36,876 bases of DNA from Hyphomicrobiales bacterium (GTDB taxonomy: Bacteria > Pseudomonadota > Alphaproteobacteria > Rhizobiales > Rhizobiaceae), in the NCBI GenBank assembly GCA_024224595.1, contig JAAENI010000238.1, forward strand, positions 1 through 36,876. The letters run 5' to 3'. Shown one piece after another: positions 25,231 through 33,544 of this stretch. Numbering within the stretch: the first letter of the stretch is position 1; every line of letters begins with the position of its first letter. The notes below the pieces were generated by a model that saw only the letters and a list, made by a program, of their open reading frames with translations, had not been told where the DNA came from and made no database searches. A program made the position numbers and the translations under genes.

Positions 25231-25791
25231 ATGTTGAATTCCTTCGTTTTGCGCATTGGCAAGACGGTTGCATGGATTTCTCTGGCGCTGATGGTATTCG
25301 TAATTCTTTTACAGGTTTTCTTTCGATATCTCATGAATAATGCGCTTCCATGGCCTGATGAAGCTGCCAGGTTTTTGATGCTGTGGATGACCGGACTGAT
25401 CGCTCCACTGGCCTATCGCTCCGGCGGTTTCGTTGCAATTGAGATGCTGGGAGCTGCATTGCCAAAACGTATTGGTTCCATTTTGGGTCTTGCACTTCTG
25501 CTGTTGTCAGCACTGGTTTTATTCTTCGCCGTAAAAATGGGCTGGGCCCACACCATGGGGTTTGGTGGCAATTTTGATTCTTCTTCGTTGTGGCTGCCAA
25601 TGGACTGGCTTGGATTTGAAGCGATCAAAGTCAAATTGCGCTATATGTATGCTTCCCTGCTGGTCTGCGTCATATTGCTTTTGTCAGTAAACAGCGAACT
25701 GGTTATCCGCACAATACTGTCCATAATCCGTCCCGATATGGAAATGCCTGATCATATTAGCGATGTTGAAATCAACGAGGGGACCGAATAA
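25231..25791 (+). CDS. dctQ: TRAP transporter small permease subunit (DctQ)
   Basis: A 186-residue membrane protein of the DctQ family with four hydrophobic segments. The family block VFFRYLMNNALPWPDEAARFLMLW in two parts (FFRYLMNNALPWPDE, ARFLMLWMTGL) is clear. TRAP transporters import organic acids, sugars and sulfonates using ion gradients. There is no strong ribosome binding site before the ATG at 25231. Its stop overlaps the start of the large subunit by one base (TAATG). Confidence 0.92.
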   Translation: MLNSFVLRIGKTVAWISLALMVFVILLQVFFRYLMNNALPWPDEAARFLMLWMTGLIAPLAYRSGGFVAIEMLGAALPKRIGSILGLALLLLSALVLFFAVKMGWAHTMGFGGNFDSSSLWLPMDWLGFEAIKVKLRYMYASLLVCVILLLSVNSELVIRTILSIIRPDMEMPDHISDVEINEGTE

Positions 25792-27290
25792 TGCTGGTTT
25801 GGTTTCTGCCTGTATTTCTAATATTTCTGATGGTTGGAATGCCGGTGTTTTTTGCGCTGCTGTTTTCTCCCGGTATTCTTTTGATACTTAATGGGCAGGA
25901 ACGGGATATTGCGTTGTTATACCGTAATGTTTACAATGGTATGGACAGCTTTCCGCTGATGGCATTGCCATTTTTTATGCTTGCCGGTGAACTGATGAAC
26001 CGCGGCGGAATTACCATGCGGCTGGTAGAATTTTCGCAAGCGTTGATGGGGCACCTTCGCGGCGGCCTGGCTCACGTGAATATTCTCTCATCAATGCTTT
26101 TCGCTGGTCTTTCAGGTTCGGCAGTAGCTGACACTTCTGCGCTGGGATCAACCCTGATTCCGGCTATGGAAAAAAATGGTTACAGTCGAAAATTTGCTGC
26201 GGCCATCACTGCTGCCAGCTCTGTAATCGGTCCAATCATTCCACCTTCCGGCATTATGATTATTTACGCTTATGTTATGGGTGAAAGTGTTGCTGCTCTA
26301 TTCCTGGCAGGCATCGTGCCGGGTATACTCGTCGGAGTTGGCCTGATGTTGATGGTACGGCTGATGGCAGACAAATATAAATTGCCCAAAGCCGAGCGTA
26401 TCGTCAATAAGAATCAGAGTTTAAGTCCGGTTGAACATTGGGTCTCTCTGGTGTTGCTGCGCATCAATGTTGCCGCCATTTTGATGGCAGTCTATTTGGG
26501 CATCAAGTCTCTTGTTGTTTGGAGTGGGGGGCCTGATATTTCTTTTAATGTCTGGCTGCAGTTTGCTGTTTTTTGCCTGATTGCCCATTTTCTATTAATC
26601 AATTTGCGCTCCCAGGTATCAGCCGATTTTCGCGTCGTCTGCAAAAAAGCTGTGGCACCACTACAAGCTCCAATAATCATACTGGGTGGGATACTGGTTG
26701 GTGTATTCACTCCCACAGAAGCATCTGCAGTGGCGGTTGCTTACGCATTGGTCATTTCTTTTTTTGTATTGCGCTCGATGAAAATGTCAGATCTGCCTGG
26801 TATCCTGACCAAATCCGCAATCGGTTCATCAACCGTATTATTGCTGGTTGGCGCCGCAGTCGCATTCAAAACCGTCGTCAGCCTGAGCCATGCCCCTGAG
26901 CAATTAGCAGCTGGAATATTGAGCCTCAGCGATGATCCGCTAATGCTGTTGTTTTTGATCAACATGCTTTTGTTTGTTGTCGGGATGTTTCTTGATGCGG
27001 GACCCGCAATTATTATCTTGGGGCCAATTCTGGCGCCAATATTCATCAGTATTGGAGTGCATCCGGTTCACTTCGCCATCATCATGTCTGTCAATTTGAC
27101 AGTGGGTCTCGCAACGCCACCCATGGGTTTGGTGTTATTCGTGGCCTCATCCGTATCTGGTGAAAAGGTCGAAGCAATCTCACGCGCCATTTTGCCATTT
27201 CTTGCAGTGGAAATATTGGTCATATTTTTGATCACCTATGTCCCGGCAATATCCATGACAGTGCCTCGTTTAACGGGCTTTGTGCAATAG
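25791..27290 (+). CDS. dctM: TRAP transporter large permease subunit (DctM)
   Basis: A 499-residue permease with about 12 or more hydrophobic segments, the normal DctM fold plus a longer middle stretch (ISFNVWLQFAVFCLIAHFLL and neighbours). The signature stretches GLSGSAVADTSALGSTLIPA, SSVIGPIIPPSGIMIIYAYV and NLTVGLATPPMGLVLFVAS are present. It forms the ion-coupled channel with DctQ. Sulfoquinovose or its glycoside is the inferred cargo because the following genes look sulfoglycolytic. Confidence 0.94.
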   Translation: MLVWFLPVFLIFLMVGMPVFFALLFSPGILLILNGQERDIALLYRNVYNGMDSFPLMALPFFMLAGELMNRGGITMRLVEFSQALMGHLRGGLAHVNILSSMLFAGLSGSAVADTSALGSTLIPAMEKNGYSRKFAAAITAASSVIGPIIPPSGIMIIYAYVMGESVAALFLAGIVPGILVGVGLMLMVRLMADKYKLPKAERIVNKNQSLSPVEHWVSLVLLRINVAAILMAVYLGIKSLVVWSGGPDISFNVWLQFAVFCLIAHFLLINLRSQVSADFRVVCKKAVAPLQAPIIILGGILVGVFTPTEASAVAVAYALVISFFVLRSMKMSDLPGILTKSAIGSSTVLLLVGAAVAFKTVVSLSHAPEQLAAGILSLSDDPLMLLFLINMLLFVVGMFLDAGPAIIILGPILAPIFISIGVHPVHFAIIMSVNLTVGLATPPMGLVLFVASSVSGEKVEAISRAILPFLAVEILVIFLITYVPAISMTVPRLTGFVQ

Positions 27291-27329
27291 AATATCAACT
27301 CATAATTTTTACAATCAGGAGGAAATACA

Positions 27330-28388
27330 ATGTTTAGGAATACAGTGAAAACTCTGATGGTGGCAGCAATGCTCGCAGGCTCATCGCTTGCGGCATCTGC
27401 AGCAGATTATACCATCCGCGCCACGGCCAACTCGAATGAAAATGATGAAGATTATGATGGTCTTGTTGTATTCAAGAATTTTGTTGAATCTGCATCTAAC
27501 GGCGCAATAGCAGTTGAACTGTTTATCGGCACGCAACTTTGTTCAAAAGGTGCTGAATGTCTTCAGGGCGTATCTGATGGTTCAATTGACATATATATTT
27601 CAACATCAGGCGGCGCTTCGGGTATTTTCCCCTATGTGCAGGTTCTTGATTTACCCTATCTGATGGCCAGCGATCGCATTGCAGAAGAAGTGCTGGCAGG
27701 CGATTTCACCCGCACCATGCGCAAAATGGCGTTGGCTGATTCAAATGATACGATACGACTGATGACAATCGGCAATACGGGAGGATGGCGAAATTTTGCC
27801 AACACCAAACGCCGGGTCACTCAACCTTCCGATATGAAGGGATTGAAGATTAGAACCGTTGTTGCCGACCTGCCTCAGGAACTGGTGAAAGCAATGGGCG
27901 CTTCTCCTACTCCAATTCCATGGCCTGAATTGTTCACTTCGTTTCAAACAGGTGTCGTTGAAGGTTCCAAAAATGGTATTACCGATATCATGGGAATGAA
28001 ATTTCCTGACGCCGGTTTGAAATTTGTAACCCTGGATGGCCATGCTTATATGGGTGCGCTGTGGTGGATGAATAATCAGAAATTTGCTTCCATGCCTGAA
28101 AACTTACGCCGTGTAATAGTCGATGGTTTTGCCGCGTTGCAACAAGCCACATTTGCCTCACCAAAGAGAAAATCTATCAAGGCTTATGAAGATTTTGTTG
28201 CCGCTGGTGGCGATCTGTATGTTCCTTCACCAGAAGAAAAAGCAAAATTCAAGGCCGCAGCAACTCCGGTTTATGACTGGTTTAAAACAAACGTTAAAGG
28301 TGGAACGGAAATCTTCGATTCACTGACGTCAAATGTTGCCAAGGCAGAAGAAAAACTGAATGCCGGCACGATGATGGACGTGAAATAA
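27330..28388 (+). CDS. dctP: TRAP transporter substrate-binding protein (DctP)
   Basis: A 352-residue periplasmic DctP protein. Signal peptide MFRNTVKTLMVAAMLAGSS to about residue 24 (ASA-ADY). The family substrate arginine is probably in MKGLKIRTVVADL. VFPYV-type hinge stretches (GIFPYVQVLDLPYLMAS, EGSKNGITDIMGMKFPDAGL) are present. A strong AGGAGG at about 27318 precedes the ATG. A terminator-like hairpin follows at 28409-28435, so the TRAP genes may be separately transcribed from the downstream catabolic genes. Confidence 0.93.
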   Translation: MFRNTVKTLMVAAMLAGSSLAASAADYTIRATANSNENDEDYDGLVVFKNFVESASNGAIAVELFIGTQLCSKGAECLQGVSDGSIDIYISTSGGASGIFPYVQVLDLPYLMASDRIAEEVLAGDFTRTMRKMALADSNDTIRLMTIGNTGGWRNFANTKRRVTQPSDMKGLKIRTVVADLPQELVKAMGASPTPIPWPELFTSFQTGVVEGSKNGITDIMGMKFPDAGLKFVTLDGHAYMGALWWMNNQKFASMPENLRRVIVDGFAALQQATFASPKRKSIKAYEDFVAAGGDLYVPSPEEKAKFKAAATPVYDWFKTNVKGGTEIFDSLTSNVAKAEEKLNAGTMMDVK

Positions 28389-28408
28389 ACCAGTTATCCA
28401 AATATTAG

Positions 28409-28435
28409 AAGGGTCGCCATAAATGCGGCCCTTTT
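28409..28435 (+). terminator. Rho-independent terminator after dctP
   Basis: AAGGGTCGC (28409-28417) pairs with GCGGCCCTT (28425-28433), one T-G pair, around a 7-base loop, followed by TT. It lies between convergent dctP and the Sel1-repeat gene and may serve both strands. Confidence 0.7.
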
Positions 28436-28919
28436 AACGGAACGGATAGAGCCATTTTTTGTAATCATCTATTAGTATATGAGATTCTTCAATTTGTTTA
28501 GTCGACATTTTCTTTACAACCTCATTCTGGGAAATGGCCGCGTCAGGATCGCCACCAATCGCAGAAAGTACATACCAGGTGTAAGCGCGAACCAGATCGG
28601 GAGCGGGCATACCGCGTCCAACTTCATAATACCAGCCAACACCCGATTGAGCGCCCGGATGACCTTTCATCGAAGCACGAAGATACCATTCGAACGCACG
28701 GATATCGTCTCGCGTCACCCCAAGACCCATAGCATACATGACACCAATCAGTTCTTCGGCTTCCGCATTTCCCGATCGCGCGGCGGGTTGCAGTTCTTTC
28801 ATCGCCTGCGAAAAATGGCCTTTGTCCATAAGATCACGCGCGGTCTCAAGTTCAGCAAAAGCTGGGGTAGAAGCGCTCAGCAGCAGCAGCAAACGAACGG
28901 TAAAAAATGTAATTCGCAT
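28434..28919 (-). CDS. Exported Sel1-like repeat protein
   Basis: A 161-residue protein with a signal peptide (MRITFFTVRLLLLLSAS, cleavage near AFA-ELE) and Sel1-like repeats (NAEAEELIGVMYAMGLGVTR with DIRAFEWYLRAS; HPGAQSGVGWYYEVGRGMPA with DLVRAYTWYVLSA). Such repeats mediate protein-protein contacts. It is divergent from the cytochrome gene with almost no gap, so they may share control. Its function is unknown; the long plus-strand frame over it is taken as a shadow. Confidence 0.8.
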   Translation of the reverse strand: MRITFFTVRLLLLLSASTPAFAELETARDLMDKGHFSQAMKELQPAARSGNAEAEELIGVMYAMGLGVTRDDIRAFEWYLRASMKGHPGAQSGVGWYYEVGRGMPAPDLVRAYTWYVLSAIGGDPDAAISQNEVVKKMSTKQIEESHILIDDYKKWLYPFR

Positions 28920-28934
28920 CGTATTTCCTATCTT

Positions 28935-30239
28935 TTGTTATTAGGTTTTCTTACAAGTTCATCATTTTTGCAAGCTGCTACATTGCCGGAGCAGTTGACT
29001 GCAGAAGATTTTCATCCGGTCAGTCGCTCCAAAGCTCAAATTGGCCAGCTATTGTTTTTTGACCCGATATTATCGGGAAACAAAAATATCTCATGCGGTA
29101 CCTGCCACAGCCCGAAATTGGGTACATCGGATGGATTGTCTTTGGGTATTGGCGAGGGTGGGACCGGGGTTGGTCCAGATCGTACTGCCGGTATCGGCAA
29201 CAATCGTATTAAGAAACGCGTCCCGCGCAACGCACCGGGATTATGGAACCTGGGGGCAACAGAAATCACGTCGATGTTTCATGATGGTCGCCTGAGTATA
29301 TCTGATATTTATGGCAATGGGTTTAATTCTCCCGCCCAGGAATGGTTACCTACGGGTCTGGACAGTTTGCTGGCTGCTCAGGCGCTCTTTCCTATGACTG
29401 CACAATTTGAAATGGCCGGTAATCCGAAGGAAAATGAAATTGCAGGCGCAGCCCACGACCGGATTGACGCGGTTTGGCCGATTATTGCAAAACGAATTCG
29501 CAATATTCCCGAATATGCAAACATGTTTATCGCGGCTTTTGATGACGTTGCCGCACCGCTGGAGATTAATATTACTCATATCGTCAATGCCATCGGTGCA
29601 TTTGAGGCACTGGAATGGCAATCCTTTGATAGTCCCTTTGATGCCTTCCTTGCCAACGATGATATGGCATTGAATAAGCCTCAAAAAAGCGGGATGGGGT
29701 TATTTTTCGGCAAAGGCCAGTGCTCAACCTGCCATTCAGGCAAATTATTTACCGACCACCAGTTTCATGCGCTTGCAATACCTCATTTTGGACCCGGTCG
29801 TACCCGCAATTTCGATCCCTATGTTCGCGATGTGGGAAGAATGGGCGAAACTGATCGTATAGATGATGCGTATCGGTTTCGAACGCCTTCATTGCGCAAT
29901 ATCGCTCTGACAGCACCCTATGGTCACAATGGCGCCTATCCGACAATGCGTGGTATTATCAACCATCATCTAAACCCGCTAACAGCATTGGATAAATGGG
30001 ATCAGAAATTGGCAGCCCTGCCCGCAGCACCCTGGTTGGCCTCTATTGATTTTGTTTCATTTGAAGATCTCCGCGAACGCCAGCGATTGAGGAGAAGGGT
30101 AGACATAAAAAAACTAGAGCTTTCCACCGGAGAAATCGATGATCTGATCGCATTCCTCCATTCGTTAACCGGCACTCATTCGATTAAAGGCAGATTGGGA
30201 AAACCCGAACTTGTGCCAAGCGGATTGGAGGTCGATTAG
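28935..30239 (+). CDS. Di-heme cytochrome c peroxidase/MauG-like protein
   Basis: About 434 residues. Two heme c sites: CGTCH (29094-29108) and CSTCH (29721-29735), plus TPSLRNIALTAPYGHNGAYPT, the typical C-terminal block of the CCP/MauG family. An N-terminal hydrophobic segment (LLLGFLTSSSFLQA) suggests export to the periplasm. The start is uncertain: TTG at 28935 lies just after the divergent gene's start; ATT at 28923 and ATG at 28815 are alternatives, and the open frame extends back to 28479 across the Sel1-repeat gene. Its stop overlaps the GTG of the kinase by one base and GGAGG is at 30226-30230, so it is co-transcribed with sulfoglycolysis-like genes. A periplasmic redox role there is not understood. 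Confidence 0.8.
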   Translation: MLLGFLTSSSFLQAATLPEQLTAEDFHPVSRSKAQIGQLLFFDPILSGNKNISCGTCHSPKLGTSDGLSLGIGEGGTGVGPDRTAGIGNNRIKKRVPRNAPGLWNLGATEITSMFHDGRLSISDIYGNGFNSPAQEWLPTGLDSLLAAQALFPMTAQFEMAGNPKENEIAGAAHDRIDAVWPIIAKRIRNIPEYANMFIAAFDDVAAPLEINITHIVNAIGAFEALEWQSFDSPFDAFLANDDMALNKPQKSGMGLFFGKGQCSTCHSGKLFTDHQFHALAIPHFGPGRTRNFDPYVRDVGRMGETDRIDDAYRFRTPSLRNIALTAPYGHNGAYPTMRGIINHHLNPLTALDKWDQKLAALPAAPWLASIDFVSFEDLRERQRLRRRVDIKKLELSTGEIDDLIAFLHSLTGTHSIKGRLGKPELVPSGLEVD

Positions 30240-31123
30240 TGACAAACATTCTTGTTGCAGGCGTGGCCGTCTTGGATTTTGTCTTCAGTGTGGACAGTCT
30301 GCCAACCCGTTTTGAAAAATACCGTGCTGGTGATGCGGCAATCGTTGGCGGTGGCTGTGCAGCAAATGCAGCGGTAGCTATCACCCGGTTGGGTGGTAGT
30401 GCATTGCTTGCAGCAAGGCTGGGTGATGATCATTTAGCAGACATTATCCTGTCGGAATTGCGAAATGAAAACGTAAATACTGATTTTGTCTTCCAGACAC
30501 CCAATGGACGATCCTCATTTTCATCAGTCTATGTTGATCCAAACGGCGAACGCCAGATAATGAACTTCAGGGGCAGTGGGCTTGAGCAGAAAGTCCATTG
30601 GCTGAATGCTATTCCTCACACAGATGCGATTCTGACCGATAACCGCTGGTCACCAATAACTGCAAAAGCTGTTGATATGGCCTGCAAACGTGATGTCCCT
30701 GGAATTGTCGATGGTGAAGATCCAGTAGATCTGGATGCGCTGGCAAATGCGTCGCACATAGCATTTTCAAAACAGGGGCTCGAGGCACTTACCGGCGAGA
30801 GCAATCTGGTGGTGGGCCTCAGTTCATTAACAACAAAACTGCATTCATGGATGTGTGTTACCGATGGCCCTAATGGCGTTTATTTTGTTGAAAATGGCCG
30901 TGTTGAACATATTCCAGGTTTCTCAGTCGAGGTGAAGGATACACTTGGAGCAGGCGATATCTGGCATGGTGCATTTGCGCTACGTCTGGCAGAAGGGGCG
31001 CAAGAGAGCGATGCCATCCAGTTTGCCAACGCTGCTGCCTCGTTAAAATGTACTCAATTTGGTGGCCGTGCCGGAAGCCCGAACCGCATTGCTACTGAGA
31101 TTTTCCTGAAGGAGAGAAGATGA
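30239..31123 (+). CDS. Probable 6-deoxy-6-sulfofructose kinase (YihV-like PfkB kinase)
   Basis: A 294-residue PfkB-family kinase starting GTG, with GGGCAANAAVAITRLGG (about 40-56) and DTLGAGDIWHGAFAL (about 234-248). The order LPTRFEKY, LGDDHLADIILSEL, ILTDNRW, IVDGEDPVDL, HIAFSKQGLEALTG, SLKCTQFGGRAGSPN follows E. coli YihV (LPTESGKY, VLADVRWHDG, AAFSEPGLARLTG, ALKCTRPGGRAGIPD). YihV phosphorylates sulfofructose to sulfofructose-1-phosphate. The SQ-type function is inferred from this and from neighbours. The GTG overlaps the upstream stop and the downstream aldolase start overlaps by four bases. Confidence 0.8.
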   Translation: MTNILVAGVAVLDFVFSVDSLPTRFEKYRAGDAAIVGGGCAANAAVAITRLGGSALLAARLGDDHLADIILSELRNENVNTDFVFQTPNGRSSFSSVYVDPNGERQIMNFRGSGLEQKVHWLNAIPHTDAILTDNRWSPITAKAVDMACKRDVPGIVDGEDPVDLDALANASHIAFSKQGLEALTGESNLVVGLSSLTTKLHSWMCVTDGPNGVYFVENGRVEHIPGFSVEVKDTLGAGDIWHGAFALRLAEGAQESDAIQFANAAASLKCTQFGGRAGSPNRIATEIFLKERR

Positions 31124-32151
31124 TACAGCTAACACCCGGCAAGCTCTGGGGCATGCGGCGAATGGCCAATGATCAGGGGATATTCAGTATGACTGCCGTT
31201 GACCAGCGTCCACCGATAAAGCAACCTATTGCCGATTATCACGGTGTTGATGAGGCGCCTTGGGAAGAGGTGGCAAATTTCAAAAAGTTGCTGGTAGAGA
31301 CACTCCAGCTGCAAAGCACTGCAATGCTGCTCGACCCGCATTATGCAATTCCTCATGCCATTGATTGTTTGTCACCGACCAAAGGGTTGATCGTTACCTT
31401 GGAAGATTCGTTGTTTAATCAAACCGATGGCGGCAGGATATCTTCAGTGATTGATGACTGGTCTGTTGAAAAAATCAAACGTATGGGAGGAGATGCCGTT
31501 AAAGTTCTGGCCTGGTATCGTCCAGATGCGGATCCATCAGTGTGTCAGGCGCAAAAAGATTACGTTAAGCGGATTGGTGATCAATGTTCCCGCTTCGATA
31601 TCCCGTTTTTGTTTGAGTTACTCGCCTATCCATTGGCAAGCGATACACACCAAACGCTTGACTATGTTGAAATGGAGGAAAAAAAATCAGACCATGTTCT
31701 TGGTTCCGTAGAAGAATTTGCCCAACCAGATTATGGAATTGATGTGTTTAAGCTGGAAAGCCCGGTCAATGCAACACAGGCTGACGGTTCTGCCAGAATA
31801 CAGGCGATCTTCGATGAAATGGGACGAATTGCTGGCAGGCCCTGGGTGATGTTATCAGCAGGGGCTGGAAAATCAGATTTTCGTAATATCCTTGATCATG
31901 CGTTTAAAGCCGGCGCATCCGGGTTTCTTGCCGGAAGGGCTATTTGGCTTGATGCATTCAAGCATTATCCCGACTGGTCTGCAATCAGGCAGGATCTGGA
32001 AGGCGAGGCATCTGATTATTTGAAACAGATATCAGATCTTGCCAATGACAAAGCTCAAGATTGGCGAACGCACGATTGCTACGGTGGTACAGGTGCTAAA
32101 TTTTCCCCCGCCGATGCCAGCTTCCGCCATGCATATAAAACAGGAAAATAA
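31120..32151 (+). CDS. Probable 6-deoxy-6-sulfofructose-1-phosphate aldolase (YihT/LacD-like class I)
   Basis: A 343-residue class I aldolase of the LacD/YihT type. It has TAVDQRPP near residue 27, GGDAVKVLAWYRPD (Lys128), YGIDVFKLESP (Lys211, the Schiff-base position; YihT has LYKVEMP), PWVMLSAGAG and AGASGFLAGRAIW. It is longer than YihT (about 290), with an extra C-terminal tail. It would split sulfofructose-1-phosphate into DHAP and sulfolactaldehyde. It overlaps the kinase gene by four bases (ATGA). Tagatose-bisphosphate aldolase is the alternative, but nothing in the cluster fits that pathway. Confidence 0.8.
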   Translation: MIQLTPGKLWGMRRMANDQGIFSMTAVDQRPPIKQPIADYHGVDEAPWEEVANFKKLLVETLQLQSTAMLLDPHYAIPHAIDCLSPTKGLIVTLEDSLFNQTDGGRISSVIDDWSVEKIKRMGGDAVKVLAWYRPDADPSVCQAQKDYVKRIGDQCSRFDIPFLFELLAYPLASDTHQTLDYVEMEEKKSDHVLGSVEEFAQPDYGIDVFKLESPVNATQADGSARIQAIFDEMGRIAGRPWVMLSAGAGKSDFRNILDHAFKAGASGFLAGRAIWLDAFKHYPDWSAIRQDLEGEASDYLKQISDLANDKAQDWRTHDCYGGTGAKFSPADASFRHAYKTGK

Positions 32152-32157
32152 CACAAT

Positions 32158-33543
32158 ATGAAAATTGGATTGTTGCCGTTGGGACGCCCCACATTTGATG
32201 TACCATACGCGGAACAGAATTTGGCTGGTATGCTAAATGTGCTGGATGATTGCGGACACGAAATAATCGGCTCCCGATCACTATTGCTGGATACCGAGGC
32301 TGTCCAGCAGGTAGTGGAATCGCTGCAATCCCTGGCCATTGATTATCTGATGGTTTTACAAGTGACCTTTACCGATGCATCGGCAATTGTCGAAGCGGCA
32401 TCAAAACTGCAAGTACCTTTGGGTATCTGGGCTGTACCCGAACCCCGCCTTGGTCAGCGGCTGCGTCTTAATGCTTTCTGCGGGCTTAATCTGGCCAGCC
32501 ATGCACTCGGATTGAACAATCGAAGCTTTTCGTGGGTCTATAAGGCTCCAGATCAGATTGAATCCAGCGAGATCGAAATTCTGTTAAGCGCGGACAACGA
32601 AATCATAAAGCTCGATGCCTGTTCCTCTGACAATTATGCCAGTGATGAGGGAGCAAATATTGCGGCGAAAGTTAAGGGTAAGAAGATCGGGCGTATTGGC
32701 GAACACCCGGAGGGGTTTCACACCTGTGCCTATTCAACCCTCGCGTTACAAGAACTCTCCGGTGTATCAGTTGACGAACTTGAACTGAGTGAATTGTTCG
32801 ATGTTGCCAGCACAGTCAGCGAGATTGAAGTCGACAAAGTTAAGAACATAGCGCGTTCGGCTGTCGGTGGGCTGGAAGATGTCAATGCTTTCGAGCTTGT
32901 TAAATCACTGCGGTTGAAAGCGGCACTTGATACCATACGAAAAAAAGGCTCTTACGATGCCTTCGCAATCCGTTGCTGGCCCGAAACATTTACCCAGTAT
33001 GGCGGTGCGGTCTGCGGTCCGGCATCGATGATGGGAGAAGAAAAAATCCCGTGCGCCTGTGAAGCTGATGTATATGGCGCATTAACGCAGTTGATCTTGC
33101 AGGAAACGGCTGGAGCTCCCGTTTTTCTAACAGATCTTGTGGACATGGATACTAACGATAATTCCGGCGTAGTATGGCACTGTGGTCAGGCGCCAATTTC
33201 AATGCGCCACCCGGATATTACAGCGAATGCAACCATCCATACCAACAGGAAAATGCCACTTCTTTTTGAATTTCCCCTAAAGCCAGGCAAGGTTACTCTG
33301 ATGCGTATTTCACAGGCATTTGGTGAGACCAAAATGATTTTGGCCGGTGCCGATATGCTTGATCGTCCAATGGCCTTTACCGGCACGTCAGGGGTTGTTC
33401 GTTTTGAGAGGGATGCAAGTCGAGTTTTAGATGATCTGATTGCATCGGGTGCCGAACATCACATGGCGCTGACCTATGGAGAATATCGTCCAAAACTGCG
33501 CTCAGTCGCAGCTTCAATGAAACTGCCGATTTTGGAGTTATAG
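32158..33543 (+). CDS. L-fucose/L-arabinose isomerase-like protein, probable sulfoquinovose isomerase (SqvD-like)
   Basis: A 461-residue protein of the COG2407 isomerase superfamily. Likely metal/catalytic residues are in IRCWPETFTQYGG (Arg272-Glu276), CEADVYGALTQL (Glu302, Asp304) and VVWHCGQAP (His341). This family contains the SqvD sulfoquinovose isomerases of sulfoglycolysis pathways, whereas E. coli uses the unrelated YihS. Standing between the aldolase and a Gfo/Idh gene, it would convert SQ to sulfofructose. The assignment rests on family and context; an arabinose or fucose isomerase cannot be excluded. Confidence 0.72.
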   Translation: MKIGLLPLGRPTFDVPYAEQNLAGMLNVLDDCGHEIIGSRSLLLDTEAVQQVVESLQSLAIDYLMVLQVTFTDASAIVEAASKLQVPLGIWAVPEPRLGQRLRLNAFCGLNLASHALGLNNRSFSWVYKAPDQIESSEIEILLSADNEIIKLDACSSDNYASDEGANIAAKVKGKKIGRIGEHPEGFHTCAYSTLALQELSGVSVDELELSELFDVASTVSEIEVDKVKNIARSAVGGLEDVNAFELVKSLRLKAALDTIRKKGSYDAFAIRCWPETFTQYGGAVCGPASMMGEEKIPCACEADVYGALTQLILQETAGAPVFLTDLVDMDTNDNSGVVWHCGQAPISMRHPDITANATIHTNRKMPLLFEFPLKPGKVTLMRISQAFGETKMILAGADMLDRPMAFTGTSGVVRFERDASRVLDDLIASGAEHHMALTYGEYRPKLRSVAASMKLPILEL

Positions 33544-33544
33544 C

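Noticed and set aside
28479-28934. 150 extra N-terminal residues for the cytochrome gene in a long open frame
   Set aside because: It runs antisense through the Sel1-repeat gene, which has a signal peptide and good repeats; the first real family sequence starts after 28935.
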